64,000 bases of DNA, taken from NCBI RefSeq assembly GCF_013408305.1, contig NZ_JACBZS010000001.1:1178001-1242000 (forward strand). Reading direction: 5' to 3'. The position numbers and the translations under genes are program-made. Shown one piece after another: positions 32,992 to 42,409 of this stretch (positions are counted from its first letter, which is position 1; the number at the start of each line of letters is the position of its first letter). Origin of the DNA: Naumannella cuiyingiana. Lineage in GTDB: Bacteria; Actinomycetota; Actinomycetes; Propionibacteriales; Propionibacteriaceae. A model generated the notes under the pieces. That model did no database searches and was not told the DNA's origin. It was given only the letters and a program-made list of their open reading frames with translations.

Positions 32992-34173
32992 TCAGGCCGC
33001 CAGCAGCTCCAGCCGATCGGGCAGAGCGGACAGGGGCATCACCGACAGCGGGGCCTGCCCGGGCGTGATCGATCCGAGCACGCTCGCCCTCGACGCGCCG
33101 GTGGTCGAGGGCACCGCGCCGGGCAGGTGGTGCGCGGTGAGCCAGCCGAGCACCGCGAACGCGAGCGCCTCCTTCGCGCTGACCGGCAGCCCGTACGCCT
33201 CGCTCGACCGCACCGGCGCCGGCCTCGACAGTGCCGCGATCCGGCCCATCAGCACCGGGTTCCTCGCGCCGCCGCCGGAGACCACCAGGCCGGTCACGCC
33301 TTGGTCGGCCGCCGCCTCGGCGACGGTACGCGCGGTCAGCTCCACGAGCGTCGCCATCAGGTCGGGCAGCGCGATCGGCCGGTGCGCGGCGACCGCGGCG
33401 TCCAGCCGGGCGAGGTTGAAGTGTTCCTTGCCGGTGCTCTTCGGCGGCCGGCGCGCGTAGTAGGGGTCCGCGGCAAGGTCGGCCAGCAGCGCCTCCCGCA
33501 CCCGCCCCGCCGCCGCGGTCTGCCCGCCGTCGTCGAAGTCGGCGCCGCCGTCGCGCTGCATGATCGCGTCGAGCCACGCGTTCGCCGGCCCGCTGTCGAA
33601 CGCGACCGGCGGGTCCGTCGCCACCGTGAGGTTCGCGATCCCGCCGAGGTTGAGCGCGGCGGGCCGGGCGCCGAGCTCGGCGAACGCCGGCGAGCGCAGC
33701 CACCAGCCGTCGAACAGCGCGACGAGCGGCGCGCCCTGCCCGCCGGCCGCGACATCGGCGGAGCGGAAGTCCGAGACGACGGGCAGGCCGGTACGCGCGG
33801 CGATCCAGGCCGGCTGCCCGAGCTGCAGGCTGCCCCGCGCGGCGCCGTCCTCGACCCAGTGGTGCACCGTCTGGCCGTGGCTGGCGACGAGGTCGGCCCG
33901 GCCCGCGCACAGCGTCGCCACCGCCCGCTCGGCCAGCGCCGCGAACGACCGGCCGATCTCGGTGGTCAGCCGGTTCACCTGCGCCAGCTCGATCCGGCCG
34001 GGTGGCAGGGCGGCGCGGAGCAGTTGGCATACCTCGTCGGGGTAGTGGTCGGTGATCATGCCGAGCGGGCGTATCCGCAGCGTTCGTTCCACCAGCTCGA
34101 TCTCCGCTGCCGCCGCGTCGATCCCGTCGAACGACGTCCCCGACATCAGCCCGATCACCCTCAGCCGAGCCAT
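32992..34173 (-). CDS. anmK: Anhydro-N-acetylmuramic acid kinase
   Basis: 393 residues. The ATP-binding start GLMSGTSFDGIDAAAAEIE, then VASHGQTVHHW, GLPVVSDFRSADVAAGGQGAPLV, NLGGIANLT and DSGPANAWLDA are hallmarks of AnmK. The enzyme phosphorylates and opens anhydroMurNAc during peptidoglycan recycling. ATG 34173 is preferred because GGAGAG lies 6 nt upstream; ATG 34179 would abut it. It follows the MFS gene by 2 nt, suggesting that carrier may work with cell-wall turnover products. Confidence 0.93.
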   Translation of the reverse strand: MARLRVIGLMSGTSFDGIDAAAAEIELVERTLRIRPLGMITDHYPDEVCQLLRAALPPGRIELAQVNRLTTEIGRSFAALAERAVATLCAGRADLVASHGQTVHHWVEDGAARGSLQLGQPAWIAARTGLPVVSDFRSADVAAGGQGAPLVALFDGWWLRSPAFAELGARPAALNLGGIANLTVATDPPVAFDSGPANAWLDAIMQRDGGADFDDGGQTAAAGRVREALLADLAADPYYARRPPKSTGKEHFNLARLDAAVAAHRPIALPDLMATLVELTARTVAEAAADQGVTGLVVSGGGARNPVLMGRIAALSRPAPVRSSEAYGLPVSAKEALAFAVLGWLTAHHLPGAVPSTTGASRASVLGSITPGQAPLSVMPLSALPDRLELLAA

Positions 34174-34175
34174 GA

Positions 34176-35456
34176 TCATCTCTCCGGTTCGGGCTTGCGG
34201 GGCAGGCTGAGCAGCGCGACGAAGCTGACCGCGCAGGTGATCATCACGTAGTACGCCGGGACGGCCTTATTTCCCGACCAGGCGACGAGCTGGGTGATGA
34301 TCAGCCCGGCGCTGCCGGAGAAGACGGCATTGGCCAGCGAGTAGGACAGGCCGAGGCCGGTGTAGCGGACCGAGGTGGGGAACATCTCCGACAGCATGGC
34401 CGGACCGGGCCCGGCCATCAGGCCCACGCTGGCGCCGGCGAGCAGCAGCCCGATCGCCCGCGGCACGATGCCCACATCGGCGCTGAGCAGCCAGAGCAGC
34501 GGCAGCGCCAACACGAGGGTCGCGCCCGCGCCGAGCAGCATGATCGGGCGCCGGCCGACCCGGTCGCTCGCCCAGCCGGCCGGCAGGATCGCGGCGGCGA
34601 ACCCGAGATTGGCCAGCACGGCCGCGGTGAGCGCGGCATCGACGCTCGAGCCCAGCGCCTTCTCCAGGTACGCCGGGAGCACCACCAGGAACGTGTAGCC
34701 CGCGGCCGCCCAGCCCATCAGCCGGGCGATGCCGAGGCCGATCGCGCGTACCGTCTCGCCCAGCGGGGCGACCTCGACGACACCCGGGTCCGCCGCGCGC
34801 AACCGCTCGAACTGCGGCGTCTCGTCCAGCCGCAGGCGCAGGAACAGCGCGACCGCGCCGAGCGGCAGCGCCAGCAGGAACGGGATCCGCCAGCCCCAGG
34901 CCTGCAACTGGTCGGCGCCCAGCACCGCACCGACCAGCCAGACCGTGCCCGCCCCCGCCAGCAGCCCGAGCGCGACGGTGAACGACTGCCAGGCGCCGTA
35001 GCGGCCGCGCCGCCCGGGCGGCGCGAACTCGGTCATCACCGCGACGGCGCCGCCGAACTCCCCGCCCGCGGACAGCCCCTGCAGCACCCGGACGCAGGTC
35101 AGCAGCACCGGCGCGGCCGCGCCCACGGTGGCGGCCGTGGGCAGCACACCGATCAGCGTCGTCGCCACCGACATCAGCACCAGCACCGCGATCAGCACCG
35201 GCCGACGGCCGAACCGGTCGCCGAGCCGGCCGAACAGCCAGGCGCCGAGCGGCCGGAAGAAGAACGCGAGGGCGAACGAGGCGTAGGTCCGGATCAGCGC
35301 CTCCAGCGGCGCGCCGCCGTCCTGGGCGAAGAAGTTCGCCGCGATCGCGGTGGCGAGGAACCCGTAGACGCCGAACTCGTACCACTCGATGAAGTTGCCG
35401 ACCGAGCCGGCGATCAGCGCGCGGCGCGCCTTTGCGGGCGTTGCCTGCTGGGACAT
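34176..35456 (-). CDS. MFS metabolite/H+ symporter
   Basis: 426 residues from ATG 35456, preceded by AAGGAGG. Typical of the metabolite:H+ symporter group (ProP/ShiA-like): GSVGNFIEWYEFGVYGFLATAIA, FFFRPLGAWLFGRLGDRFGRRPVL, RVLQGLSAGGEFGGAVAVMTEFAP, and SDRVGRRPIML in the second half. The substrate may be a small organic acid or osmolyte. It is coupled to anmK. A very long in-frame extension upstream is antisense to yajQ and the peroxidase gene and is not real. Confidence 0.9.
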   Translation of the reverse strand: MSQQATPAKARRALIAGSVGNFIEWYEFGVYGFLATAIAANFFAQDGGAPLEALIRTYASFALAFFFRPLGAWLFGRLGDRFGRRPVLIAVLVLMSVATTLIGVLPTAATVGAAAPVLLTCVRVLQGLSAGGEFGGAVAVMTEFAPPGRRGRYGAWQSFTVALGLLAGAGTVWLVGAVLGADQLQAWGWRIPFLLALPLGAVALFLRLRLDETPQFERLRAADPGVVEVAPLGETVRAIGLGIARLMGWAAAGYTFLVVLPAYLEKALGSSVDAALTAAVLANLGFAAAILPAGWASDRVGRRPIMLLGAGATLVLALPLLWLLSADVGIVPRAIGLLLAGASVGLMAGPGPAMLSEMFPTSVRYTGLGLSYSLANAVFSGSAGLIITQLVAWSGNKAVPAYYVMITCAVSFVALLSLPRKPEPER

Positions 35457-35546
35457 GGCGCCTCCTTGCAACCCTCGGCAGCCTAAGCCCGGCGCCCGGT
35501 GCGGGCTAGGGTGTGACACGCCGGCAACCGGGAGAAGGGAGGCGCC

Positions 35547-36038
35547 GTGGCCAAGGAGAGTTCGTTCGATGTGGTGAGCAAGGTCGACCGCCAGGAGGTC
35601 GACAATGCGCTCAACCAGGCGGCCAAGGAGGTACGCCAGCGCTTCGACTTCAAGAACACCGACGCCGGCATCCGCTGGTCCGGCGAGCTGATCGAGATGG
35701 AGGCGAACTCCGAGGAGCGGGTGAAGGCCGTGCTCGATGTCTTCCAGTCGAAGTTGATCAAGCGCGGGATCAGCCTGAAGGCGCTGGATGCCGGCGAGCC
35801 GCGCAGCTCGGGCAAGCTGTTCAAGATCACCGGCTCGATGACGGAAGGGATCAGCACCGAGAACGCGAAGAAGGTCTCGAAGCTTGTCCGCGATGAGGGC
35901 CCAAAGGGCGTCAAGGCGCAGATCCAGGGCGACGAGCTGCGGATCACCGGCAAGTCCCGCGACGATCTGCAGGCCGTGCAGAAGCTGATCACCGGCGCCG
36001 ACTACGATTTTGCCGTCCAGTTCGTCAACTACCGATAG
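35547..36038 (+). CDS. YajQ-family nucleotide-binding protein
   Basis: 163 residues with the YajQ signature [36 protein letters not shown] and [20 protein letters not shown]. YajQ proteins have two ferredoxin-like domains and bind nucleotides, including cyclic di-GMP in some species. GTG 35547 follows GGGAGGCGCC. TAGGGT near 35510 is a likely -10 box with a normal leader. The DyP peroxidase gene starts 12 nt downstream. Confidence 0.92.
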   Translation: MAKESSFDVVSKVDRQEVDNALNQAAKEVRQRFDFKNTDAGIRWSGELIEMEANSEERVKAVLDVFQSKLIKRGISLKALDAGEPRSSGKLFKITGSMTEGISTENAKKVSKLVRDEGPKGVKAQIQGDELRITGKSRDDLQAVQKLITGADYDFAVQFVNYR

Positions 36039-36050
36039 CAGGAGACACCG

Positions 36051-37028
36051 ATGAGCAACGAAGCCGTCGGCGGCATCGTCGACAACCAGCACGCGATCGA
36101 CACCGAGCCGCAGTATGTCGACGCGCCGATGACCGCGGCCGCGGCATTCCTCGTCCTGACGATCAATGACGGGGAGGAGGCGGCGGCGAAGGCCCGCTCC
36201 GTGGTGGCCAGCACCGGCGACCTGATCAAGGACGTGAACATCCGCGCCGCCGATCACATCTTCACCTGCAATGTCGGCATCTCGCACGACGCCTGGGGCC
36301 GGCTGACGGACAAGCCGCTGCCCAAGGAACTCAAGCCGTTCACCGAGATCAAGGGCTCCGTGCACACCGCGGTCGCCACCCCCGGCGACCTGCTCTTCCA
36401 CATCCGCGCCGACTCCGTCGACCTGGTGATCGAGTTCGAGAAGCTGGTGCTGGAGGCCTTCGGTGACTCGGTGACCTGCGTCGACGACGTGTCCGGCTTC
36501 CGCTACTTCGACGGCCGGGATCTGCTGGAGTTCATCGACGGCACCGCCAACCCGGAGGGCCTGGCGCTGCGCGCGGACACGATCGTCGGCGACGAGGATC
36601 CCGACTACGCCGGCGGCGCCTATGTCGTCACCCAGAAGTACCTGCACGACCTGCCCCGCTGGCGCTCGGAGTCCACCGAGAACCAGGAGCGGGTGATCGG
36701 GCGTACCAAGTTCGACAATGTCGAGTTGCCCGATGCCGGTCCGGCGGACCAGAAGTCGCACAAGACGCTGTGCACCATCAAGGACGAGGACGGCGAACAC
36801 GACATCCTGCGCGACAACATGCCGTTCGCGGTGCCGGGCAAGGGCGAGTACGGCACCTACTTCATCGGCTACTCGCGCTATCTGTGGGTGGTCGAGAAGA
36901 TGCTGGAGCGGATGTTCGTCGGCGATCCGGTCGGCAAGTACGACCAGATCCTCGACGTCTCCCGCGCGGTCACCGGCACCACCTTCTTCGTGCCGTCGCG
37001 CGAGTTCGTCAAGAACCTGGACGGCTGA
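36051..37028 (+). CDS. Dye-decolorizing (DyP-type) haem peroxidase
   Basis: 325 residues. The DyP fingerprint GFRYFDGRDLLEFIDGTANPEG contains the distal Asp. The C-terminal half has YAGGAYVVTQKYLHDLPRWRS, IGRTKFDNVELP and PFAVPGKGEYGTYFIGYSRYL, with the haem-proximal His probably in QKSHKTLC. There is no signal peptide, so it is cytosolic (class B-like). It is read with yajQ (12-nt gap, AGGAG site). No encapsulin gene is nearby. Confidence 0.92.
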   Translation: MSNEAVGGIVDNQHAIDTEPQYVDAPMTAAAAFLVLTINDGEEAAAKARSVVASTGDLIKDVNIRAADHIFTCNVGISHDAWGRLTDKPLPKELKPFTEIKGSVHTAVATPGDLLFHIRADSVDLVIEFEKLVLEAFGDSVTCVDDVSGFRYFDGRDLLEFIDGTANPEGLALRADTIVGDEDPDYAGGAYVVTQKYLHDLPRWRSESTENQERVIGRTKFDNVELPDAGPADQKSHKTLCTIKDEDGEHDILRDNMPFAVPGKGEYGTYFIGYSRYLWVVEKMLERMFVGDPVGKYDQILDVSRAVTGTTFFVPSREFVKNLDG

Positions 37029-37033
37029 GCCGG

Positions 37034-37627
37034 CTACTTCGCCTTCGCCGCCTTCTTCGACTTGGCGCGCGGGTTCTTGGCCTGCTTCTTCTTGGACACG
37101 GTCCCGCCGCGGCGCTTGTTCTTCTCGACAAACTTCTCCGGATCCTTGTCCTTCGGCGCCTTGCCGGTGGTCGCCCGGATCGCCTCGTAGCGCAGGAACT
37201 TCACGGCGATCTCCTGGCGCAGCTCCAGGCTCGCCTGCTGCCGGAAGTCGGCGAGATCCTGGCGCTCCTCCTCGCCCATGTGCCGGCTGTTGTAGACATT
37301 GCAGTCGGTGACCGCGGCCCACCACTTCGGCGAGCCCGTCCTGGCTCGCCGGGCCCGCCGGATCGCCTTGCGGATGTTGTTGTGGTCCGAGACCGCGTCC
37401 TCGGCCTCCTCCTCCACGTCGGGCGCGTCGGCGGCGCCGGTGCCGAGCTCCAGCAGCTCGGGGTAGAAATAGCGCTCCTCGGCCTCGGCATGGTTCTCCA
37501 GCAGGATCGCCAGGCGCCGCCAGATCGCGGCCAGCCCCTCGGTGTCGTCACGCGGCCATTCCTCCAGCGCGGCGAAGGCGCGGCGCTGCTCGTCGTGCTG
37601 ACGCAGGATCTCTTCGGTGATGTCCAT
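37034..37627 (-). CDS. Hemerythrin HHE-domain protein with Lys-rich tail
   Basis: 197 residues. The HHE four-helix bundle supplies His/Glu ligands: LRQHDEQRRAF, LLENHAEAEERYFYPEL, VSDHNNIRKAI and NSRHMGEEERQDL. This fits a di-iron site that senses or binds O2 or NO. The last 40 residues (KDKDPEKFVEKNKRRGG then KKKQAKNPRAKSKKAAKAK) are strongly basic and could bind nucleic acid. It converges with the peroxidase gene with only 5 nt between stops. Confidence 0.87.
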   Translation of the reverse strand: MDITEEILRQHDEQRRAFAALEEWPRDDTEGLAAIWRRLAILLENHAEAEERYFYPELLELGTGAADAPDVEEEAEDAVSDHNNIRKAIRRARRARTGSPKWWAAVTDCNVYNSRHMGEEERQDLADFRQQASLELRQEIAVKFLRYEAIRATTGKAPKDKDPEKFVEKNKRRGGTVSKKKQAKNPRAKSKKAAKAK

Positions 37628-37645
37628 CCCGCAACGATATATCGA

Positions 37646-38257
37646 CTATTCGCTTTCGTCGCGCGTCTCCGCGTCCGACACGAACACTCCCGCCCGCGCC
37701 GCCGCCAGCGCCGTCGCGGCCGCCCGGTCGGCGGCCGCGCGATCGATCGTCCCGAGACCGGTGATCAACCGGTGGTAGAGCGGTGCGGACACCGCGCGGA
37801 ACACCTCCTCGGGGTCGGTGCCGGCCGGCACCTCCCCGCGCTCCACGGCCTCGGTCACACACGGCGCCCACTCGGCGATCCGAATGGCATAGAACGTGCT
37901 CAGCGCCCGCGCCGCGGCCCGGTCCACTTCGGCGGCCGAGATCACCGCCCGGAACAGCGCGCCCTGTCGAGGGTCCGCGAGGGTACGCCCGACCAGCCGC
38001 GCGTTGGCGGCCAGATCGCCGGCCAGGGATCCCGTACGGGCACGCGGTAGCGAGGTCGCGGCCATCGACTCGAGCAGGTCGGCAACCAGCGCGGCACCGC
38101 CACCCCAGCGCCGATAGACCGTGCTCCGGCCGACCCCGGCCCTGCGTGCGACGCGGCCGAGCTGGATGCCGGCCAGGCCGTGCTCGATCAACTCGTCCTC
38201 CACGGCGCGCAGCACCTGGGCGCGCACCCGGGCGGTACGCCCTCCGGGTCTCTGCAC
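37646..38257 (-). CDS. TetR-family transcriptional regulator
   Basis: 203 residues from GTG 38257. The helix-turn-helix is QVLRAVEDELIEHGLAGIQLGRVARRAGVGRSTVYRRWGGGAALVADLL, and a TetR_C-type domain follows. It is divergent from the aldo/keto reductase gene and is its likely repressor. TAAGGT (38264-38269) 6 nt upstream suggests a leaderless transcript. Confidence 0.87.
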   Translation of the reverse strand: MQRPGGRTARVRAQVLRAVEDELIEHGLAGIQLGRVARRAGVGRSTVYRRWGGGAALVADLLESMAATSLPRARTGSLAGDLAANARLVGRTLADPRQGALFRAVISAAEVDRAAARALSTFYAIRIAEWAPCVTEAVERGEVPAGTDPEEVFRAVSAPLYHRLITGLGTIDRAAADRAAATALAAARAGVFVSDAETRDESE

Positions 38258-38263
38258 CCGCTC

Positions 38264-38269
38264 ACCTTA
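38264..38269 (-). promoter_or_regulatory. -10 box of the TetR gene
   Basis: TAAGGT on the minus strand ends 6 nt before the GTG at 38257. The facing AKR promoter has TAGCGT at 38306-38311. Confidence 0.45.
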
Positions 38270-38353
38270 ACGGGACTGTCGTTTTATTTGTGGGTACGCC
38301 GGGCCTAGCGTCGATGCCATCGCATCGAAACGATCATGGAAGCGGGAACCGTC

Positions 38354-39388
38354 ATGGAACAACGCCAACTCGGCCGGTCCGGCCTTCGCGTCCCGGCCCT
38401 GGCCTTCGGCGCCGGCACCTTCGGGGGACGCGGCGAACTGTTCTCCGCCTGGGGCGACACCGACGTCGCCGGGGCTCGGGAGCTGGTCGACATCTGCCTG
38501 GAAGCCGGCGTCACACTGTTCGACACCGCCGATGTCTACTCCGACGGTGCCTCGGAGGAGATCCTCGGTCGGGCCCTGGAAGGCCGGCGCGACCAGGCAC
38601 TGATCTCGACCAAGATCGGGCTGCCGACCGGACCGGGCCCGCTGCAGCGCGGCACCTCCCGGGCGCGACTGGTCGATCGCGTGGACGCCGCGCTGCGCCG
38701 ACTGCGTACCGACCGGATCGACCTGCTGCAGCTGCACGCCCACGACGCGGCCACGCCGCCCGAGGAACTTGGCGCGAGTCTTGATCAACTGGTCCGCTCG
38801 GGCAAGGTCGGCTACGTCGGCGTGTCCAACTGGTCGGGTTGGCAACTGATGCATGCGATCGATGTCGCACGAGAGCACGGTTGGGTACGCCCGGTGGCGA
38901 ATCAGGTCTACTACTCGCTGCTCGGCCGCGACTACGAGTGGGACCTGATGCCGCTGGGCGCCCGCCACGGCGTGGGCGCGCTGGTCTGGAGTCCGCTGGC
39001 CTGGGGCCGGCTGACGGGCCGGATCCGTCGAGGCGCCCCGGTGCCGACCGACAGCCGGCTGCCCGCCACCGCCAAGTTCGGGCCGCCGGTCGACGACGAG
39101 CGCCTGTTCGCCGTGGTGGACGAACTCTCCGCGATCGCCGCCGAGGCCGGCGCGACCGTGCCGCAGGTCGCCATCGCCTGGTTGCTCGGCCGGCCGACCG
39201 TGGCCTCGGTGATCATCGGCGCGCGGACGCCGCAGCAGCTACGGGACAACCTCGGCGCCGCAACGCTGGCGTTCGATGCGTGCCAGCTCGCCCGCCTGGA
39301 CGCCGTGAGCGCAGTCGAGGCCCCGTACCCGCACTTTCCCTACCGGCGACAGGAGGGCTTCGCGTTGCTCGACCCGCCGTTGGTCTGA
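38354..39388 (+). CDS. Aldo/keto reductase
   Basis: 344 residues, NADPH-dependent reductase of carbonyl compounds. The catalytic tetrad is visible as Asp and Tyr in LFDTADVYSDGASEEILG, Lys in ALISTKIG and His in LLQLHAHDA. The NADP site shows in SVIIGARTPQQLRDNL. It matches the YajO/Tas-like AKR group. ATG 38354 starts at the conserved MEQRQLGRSGLRV; a start six codons earlier (38336) is possible. Divergent from a TetR gene. Confidence 0.9.
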   Translation: MEQRQLGRSGLRVPALAFGAGTFGGRGELFSAWGDTDVAGARELVDICLEAGVTLFDTADVYSDGASEEILGRALEGRRDQALISTKIGLPTGPGPLQRGTSRARLVDRVDAALRRLRTDRIDLLQLHAHDAATPPEELGASLDQLVRSGKVGYVGVSNWSGWQLMHAIDVAREHGWVRPVANQVYYSLLGRDYEWDLMPLGARHGVGALVWSPLAWGRLTGRIRRGAPVPTDSRLPATAKFGPPVDDERLFAVVDELSAIAAEAGATVPQVAIAWLLGRPTVASVIIGARTPQQLRDNLGAATLAFDACQLARLDAVSAVEAPYPHFPYRRQEGFALLDPPLV

Positions 39389-39489
39389 GACGACGCATCG
39401 CGGAGTGCGACCGCGGCTCGGCCCCGGCGCGGGCCGGCATGGCCCGCGGCCGGATGGCGTACCGGCTGACGGCGACGACGATGGGCGTC

Positions 39490-40293
39490 ATGTTGCTGAA
39501 CGCCCGCGGGCTGACCATGACCTACGGCAAGGGCACGGGACAAACCCGCGCCCTGGCCGGTGTTGATCTTGATGTGCGACCTGGATCGTTGGCGATCATG
39601 GGGCCGTCCGGATCGGGCAAGACCACCTTGTTGCACTGCCTGGCCGGCATCGTCCGGCCGACCGGCGGGGCGGTGCTGTATCGAGGTCATGATCTTGCCA
39701 CGCTGTCTGATCGACAGCGGACCGCGCTGCGGCGTACCGATTTCGGCTTTGTCTTCCAGTCCGGCCAGTTGCTGCCGGAGCTGCCGGCCGCCGAGAATGT
39801 CGCCCTGCCGCTGATGCTCGGCGGCCTGCCCGCACGGGAGGCCACCGCGCGCGCCGGCGGTTGGCTGGACCGGCTCGGCCTGGGCGGGATGCACGACCGC
39901 AGGCCGGGCGAGCTGTCCGGCGGGCAGGCCCAGCGGGTGGCGATCGCCCGGGCCCTGGTCGTCGAGCCGTCGGTCGTCTTCGCCGACGAGCCGACCGGGG
40001 CGCTGGACCAGCGCACCGGCGCAGAGGTGCTGGACGTGCTCGCCCGTACGGTCACCGCGGCCGGTGCCGCGTTGGTCGTGGTCACCCATGATCGTTCGGT
40101 CGCCGCGTCGTGTTCCCGGACGATCACGATGGCCGACGGCCGGATCACCGGCGAGTACTTCGCGCCCGGTACGCAGCCCCCCGCCCCCGAACGTCGCCCC
40201 AAGCTGAGCTTCGGCGAACCGGAGTCCGAGCGGACCGCGGTGCTGGAGACCACGACCGTCCTGCCCGCGCTCGATCCGGCGGTACGCCGATGA
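39490..40293 (+). CDS. MacB/LolD-type ABC transporter ATP-binding protein
   Basis: 267 residues. Walker A GPSGSGKTTLLHC, Q-loop FVFQSGQLLPELPAAENVALP, signature LSGGQAQRVAIARAL, Walker B VVFADEPTGALD and VVVTHDRS are intact. About 45 residues after the core form a Pro/Glu-rich tail (APERRPKLSFGEPESERT). The start could also be ATG 39481; neither has a clear ribosome binding site. It overlaps the permease gene by 4 nt (ATGA), forming a two-gene exporter. Confidence 0.88.
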   Translation: MLLNARGLTMTYGKGTGQTRALAGVDLDVRPGSLAIMGPSGSGKTTLLHCLAGIVRPTGGAVLYRGHDLATLSDRQRTALRRTDFGFVFQSGQLLPELPAAENVALPLMLGGLPAREATARAGGWLDRLGLGGMHDRRPGELSGGQAQRVAIARALVVEPSVVFADEPTGALDQRTGAEVLDVLARTVTAAGAALVVVTHDRSVAASCSRTITMADGRITGEYFAPGTQPPAPERRPKLSFGEPESERTAVLETTTVLPALDPAVRR

Positions 40294-41579
40294 GCCTGCT
40301 CCGTCTTGGTTGGCTGCTCGCCCGGCGACAGCGCGAACTCGGCATGATCACCGCGCTGGCGGTGCTTGCCCTCACGGTCGCCACCGGCGCTCTGCTCACG
40401 GTGCTCGGCGGCCTGCAGGCTTTCACCGCGCGAGCCGGTGGGGACCCCGACGACCTCTACATGGTCCTCGCCCAGGTGGCGACGATCATCCTCGTGGTGC
40501 CGGTGATGACCCTCGGCGGGGCGGCCGCCCGGCTGGCGATCTCCCGGCGCAATGCCCGGCTCGCGGCGCTGCGACTGGCCGGTGCGACGACCCGCCAGAT
40601 CGGCACGCTGACCCTGGTCGAGGCAGCGGCCCAGGCGCTCGCCGGCGCGCTGCTCGGCACCGTGCTCTACGAGATCGCCCTGCCGGGGGTCGCGTTGCTC
40701 AACTTCCAGGGTCGCTCGTTCGACTGGGCGGAGCTGCAGCTCGGCCCACTCGCCCTGCTCGGTGCGGTCGCCGCGATCGTGATCATCGCGACCGGTTCGG
40801 CCGCGATCAGCCTGGCCGGCGTCGCGGTGAGCCCGCTCGGCGTGGCCAACCGGGTCAGCCCCAAGGCGCTGTCGGCGCTGCGGCTGGCGCTGGCGATCGG
40901 TGCCTTCGCCGTCTGGGCCGTGGCATCCGGCCAGCAGAATGTGACCGTGATCATGGTCTCCTTCGCCATCTGCCTGGGAGTGCTCGGGGTGGTCGGCCCG
41001 TTCGTCTTGTGGTGCGTGGGCAAGATCGGGGCCCGGCTGGCGCGGACCGCACCCCAGTTGCTCGCCACCCGTCGCCTCTCCGATGATCCCCGGGGCGCCT
41101 GGCGGGCCGTCGGCGGCGTCGCACTGGCCACCTTCATCGCCGGCATCGCGTGCATCGCGCCGTCGCTGCCCCAGGACACCGAGAGCTACCCGACGATCAA
41201 TACCGACATCTTCACCGGCGCCTGTGTCACCTTGATCATCTCGGTGCTGCTGGCGGCCACCTCGACCGGAGTCAACCAGGCGACCCGGGCCCTGGACCAG
41301 GCCCCGTCCTTCCGGCTGCTGCATCTCGCCGGAACCGAGCCTGCCGTGCTCCGCCGCGCCCGGCTGACCGAAACCGCGCTCCCGCTGGGCTGGGCGGTCG
41401 GCACCGCCGCCGTCGCGGCGCTGTTGCTGATCGCCCCGCTGGGGATGGAAACACTGACCGGCAATTGGTACGGCCCGACCCTGTTCCTCGGCGCCGTGAT
41501 CGGTTCGGTCACGCTGATGCTCGGCGCCGTCCGGCTCACCGAGCCGCTGGTGGACTCGGCGGTCGCCGCGCCCAACTGA
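40290..41579 (+). CDS. FtsX-like ABC transporter permease
   Basis: 429 residues, about eight to ten membrane helices. The segment AISRRNARLAALRLAGATTRQIGTLTLVEAAAQALAG corresponds to the RLxGAT motif of FtsX-type permeases, and RLLHLAGTEPAVLRRARLTETALPLG is its counterpart in the second half. It works with the ATPase encoded just upstream. Substrate is unknown; related pairs export peptides or drugs. No regulator gene adjoins. Confidence 0.83.
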   Translation: MSLLRLGWLLARRQRELGMITALAVLALTVATGALLTVLGGLQAFTARAGGDPDDLYMVLAQVATIILVVPVMTLGGAAARLAISRRNARLAALRLAGATTRQIGTLTLVEAAAQALAGALLGTVLYEIALPGVALLNFQGRSFDWAELQLGPLALLGAVAAIVIIATGSAAISLAGVAVSPLGVANRVSPKALSALRLALAIGAFAVWAVASGQQNVTVIMVSFAICLGVLGVVGPFVLWCVGKIGARLARTAPQLLATRRLSDDPRGAWRAVGGVALATFIAGIACIAPSLPQDTESYPTINTDIFTGACVTLIISVLLAATSTGVNQATRALDQAPSFRLLHLAGTEPAVLRRARLTETALPLGWAVGTAAVAALLLIAPLGMETLTGNWYGPTLFLGAVIGSVTLMLGAVRLTEPLVDSAVAAPN

Positions 41580-41591
41580 TGCCCGTCCCGC

Positions 41592-41597
41592 TAGCAT
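41592..41597 (+). promoter_or_regulatory. -10 box of the exonuclease III gene
   Basis: TAGCAT ends 8 nt before GTG 41606 with no ribosome binding site, favouring that start over ATG 41579. Confidence 0.5.
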
Positions 41598-41605
41598 CAC
41601 GCCGC

Positions 41606-42406
41606 GTGCGCATCGCCACCCTGAACGTGAACGGCATCCGCGCCGCGCAGCGCCGCGGCCTGCGGGACTGGCTGGAGGCCGAGCGTCCCGACATCGTCAC
41701 CCTGCAGGAGATGCGGGCAGCGCCGGAGCTGGTGCCGGACGAGGTGTTCGAGGGCTACCACCTCTCCTACGACGCCGGCTCGCTGCCCGGCCGCAACGGG
41801 GTGGCCGTCGCCTCGCGGGAGGCGCCGCTGGCGGTGCGCACGTCGATGGGCGCTCGGGAGTTCGCCCACGAGGGCCGCTGGATCGAGGTCGACCTGCCCG
41901 AGGTCACCGTCGCCTCCCTCTACCTGCCCAAGGGGGCCTCGCCGGATGATCACGAGCGCGCCGAGGCGTACCGGCGGAAGATGCGGTTCCTCCCGGCGCT
42001 GGCGAGGCACCTGACCAGGGCTCGTCGCGACGCGCGTCGCGCGGGCCGCGAGTTCGTGGTCACCGGCGACTTCAACATCGCCCGTACCGAACACGATCTG
42101 GCCAACCCACGGGCCAACCGGCGCTCCCCCGGATTCCTGCCCGAGGAGCGCGAGTGGTTCGGGTCCATCCTGTCCCCCCGGACGCTGGTCGACGTGGTAC
42201 GCCGGCTGCACCCCGACGGTCCCGGGCCCTACTCGTGGTGGAGCTGGCGGGGGCAGGCGTGGAACAACGACGCAGGCTGGCGGATCGACTACCAGCTCGC
42301 CAGCCCCGGCCTGGCCGCGGCCGCCACCACCGGCGGCACCCGCCGGGACCCGAGCTACGACCGGCGGATGTCCGACCACGCCCCGGTGGTCGTCGACTAC
42401 CGCTGA
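41606..42406 (+). CDS. Exodeoxyribonuclease III (AP endonuclease family)
   Basis: 266 residues, Mg2+-dependent nuclease acting at abasic sites in base excision repair. Motifs: VRIATLNVNGIRAAQRRGL, metal Glu in IVTLQEMRA, GRNGVAVAS, TGDFNIARTEHDL (catalytic Asp/Asn), WRIDYQLAS, and the terminal SDHAPVVVDY. The start GTG 41606 aligns with the usual MRIATxNVNGIR and is supported by the -10 box. A 9-residue longer form from ATG 41579 would overlap the permease stop. Confidence 0.92.
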   Translation: MRIATLNVNGIRAAQRRGLRDWLEAERPDIVTLQEMRAAPELVPDEVFEGYHLSYDAGSLPGRNGVAVASREAPLAVRTSMGAREFAHEGRWIEVDLPEVTVASLYLPKGASPDDHERAEAYRRKMRFLPALARHLTRARRDARRAGREFVVTGDFNIARTEHDLANPRANRRSPGFLPEEREWFGSILSPRTLVDVVRRLHPDGPGPYSWWSWRGQAWNNDAGWRIDYQLASPGLAAAATTGGTRRDPSYDRRMSDHAPVVVDYR

Positions 42407-42409
42407 GGC

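Noticed and set aside
34176-37325. A single open frame of 1049 codons on the minus strand covering yajQ, the peroxidase and the MFS gene
   Set aside because: Only the last 426 codons match a protein family (MFS). The rest is antisense to two well-supported plus-strand genes and has the composition of a GC-rich shadow frame.
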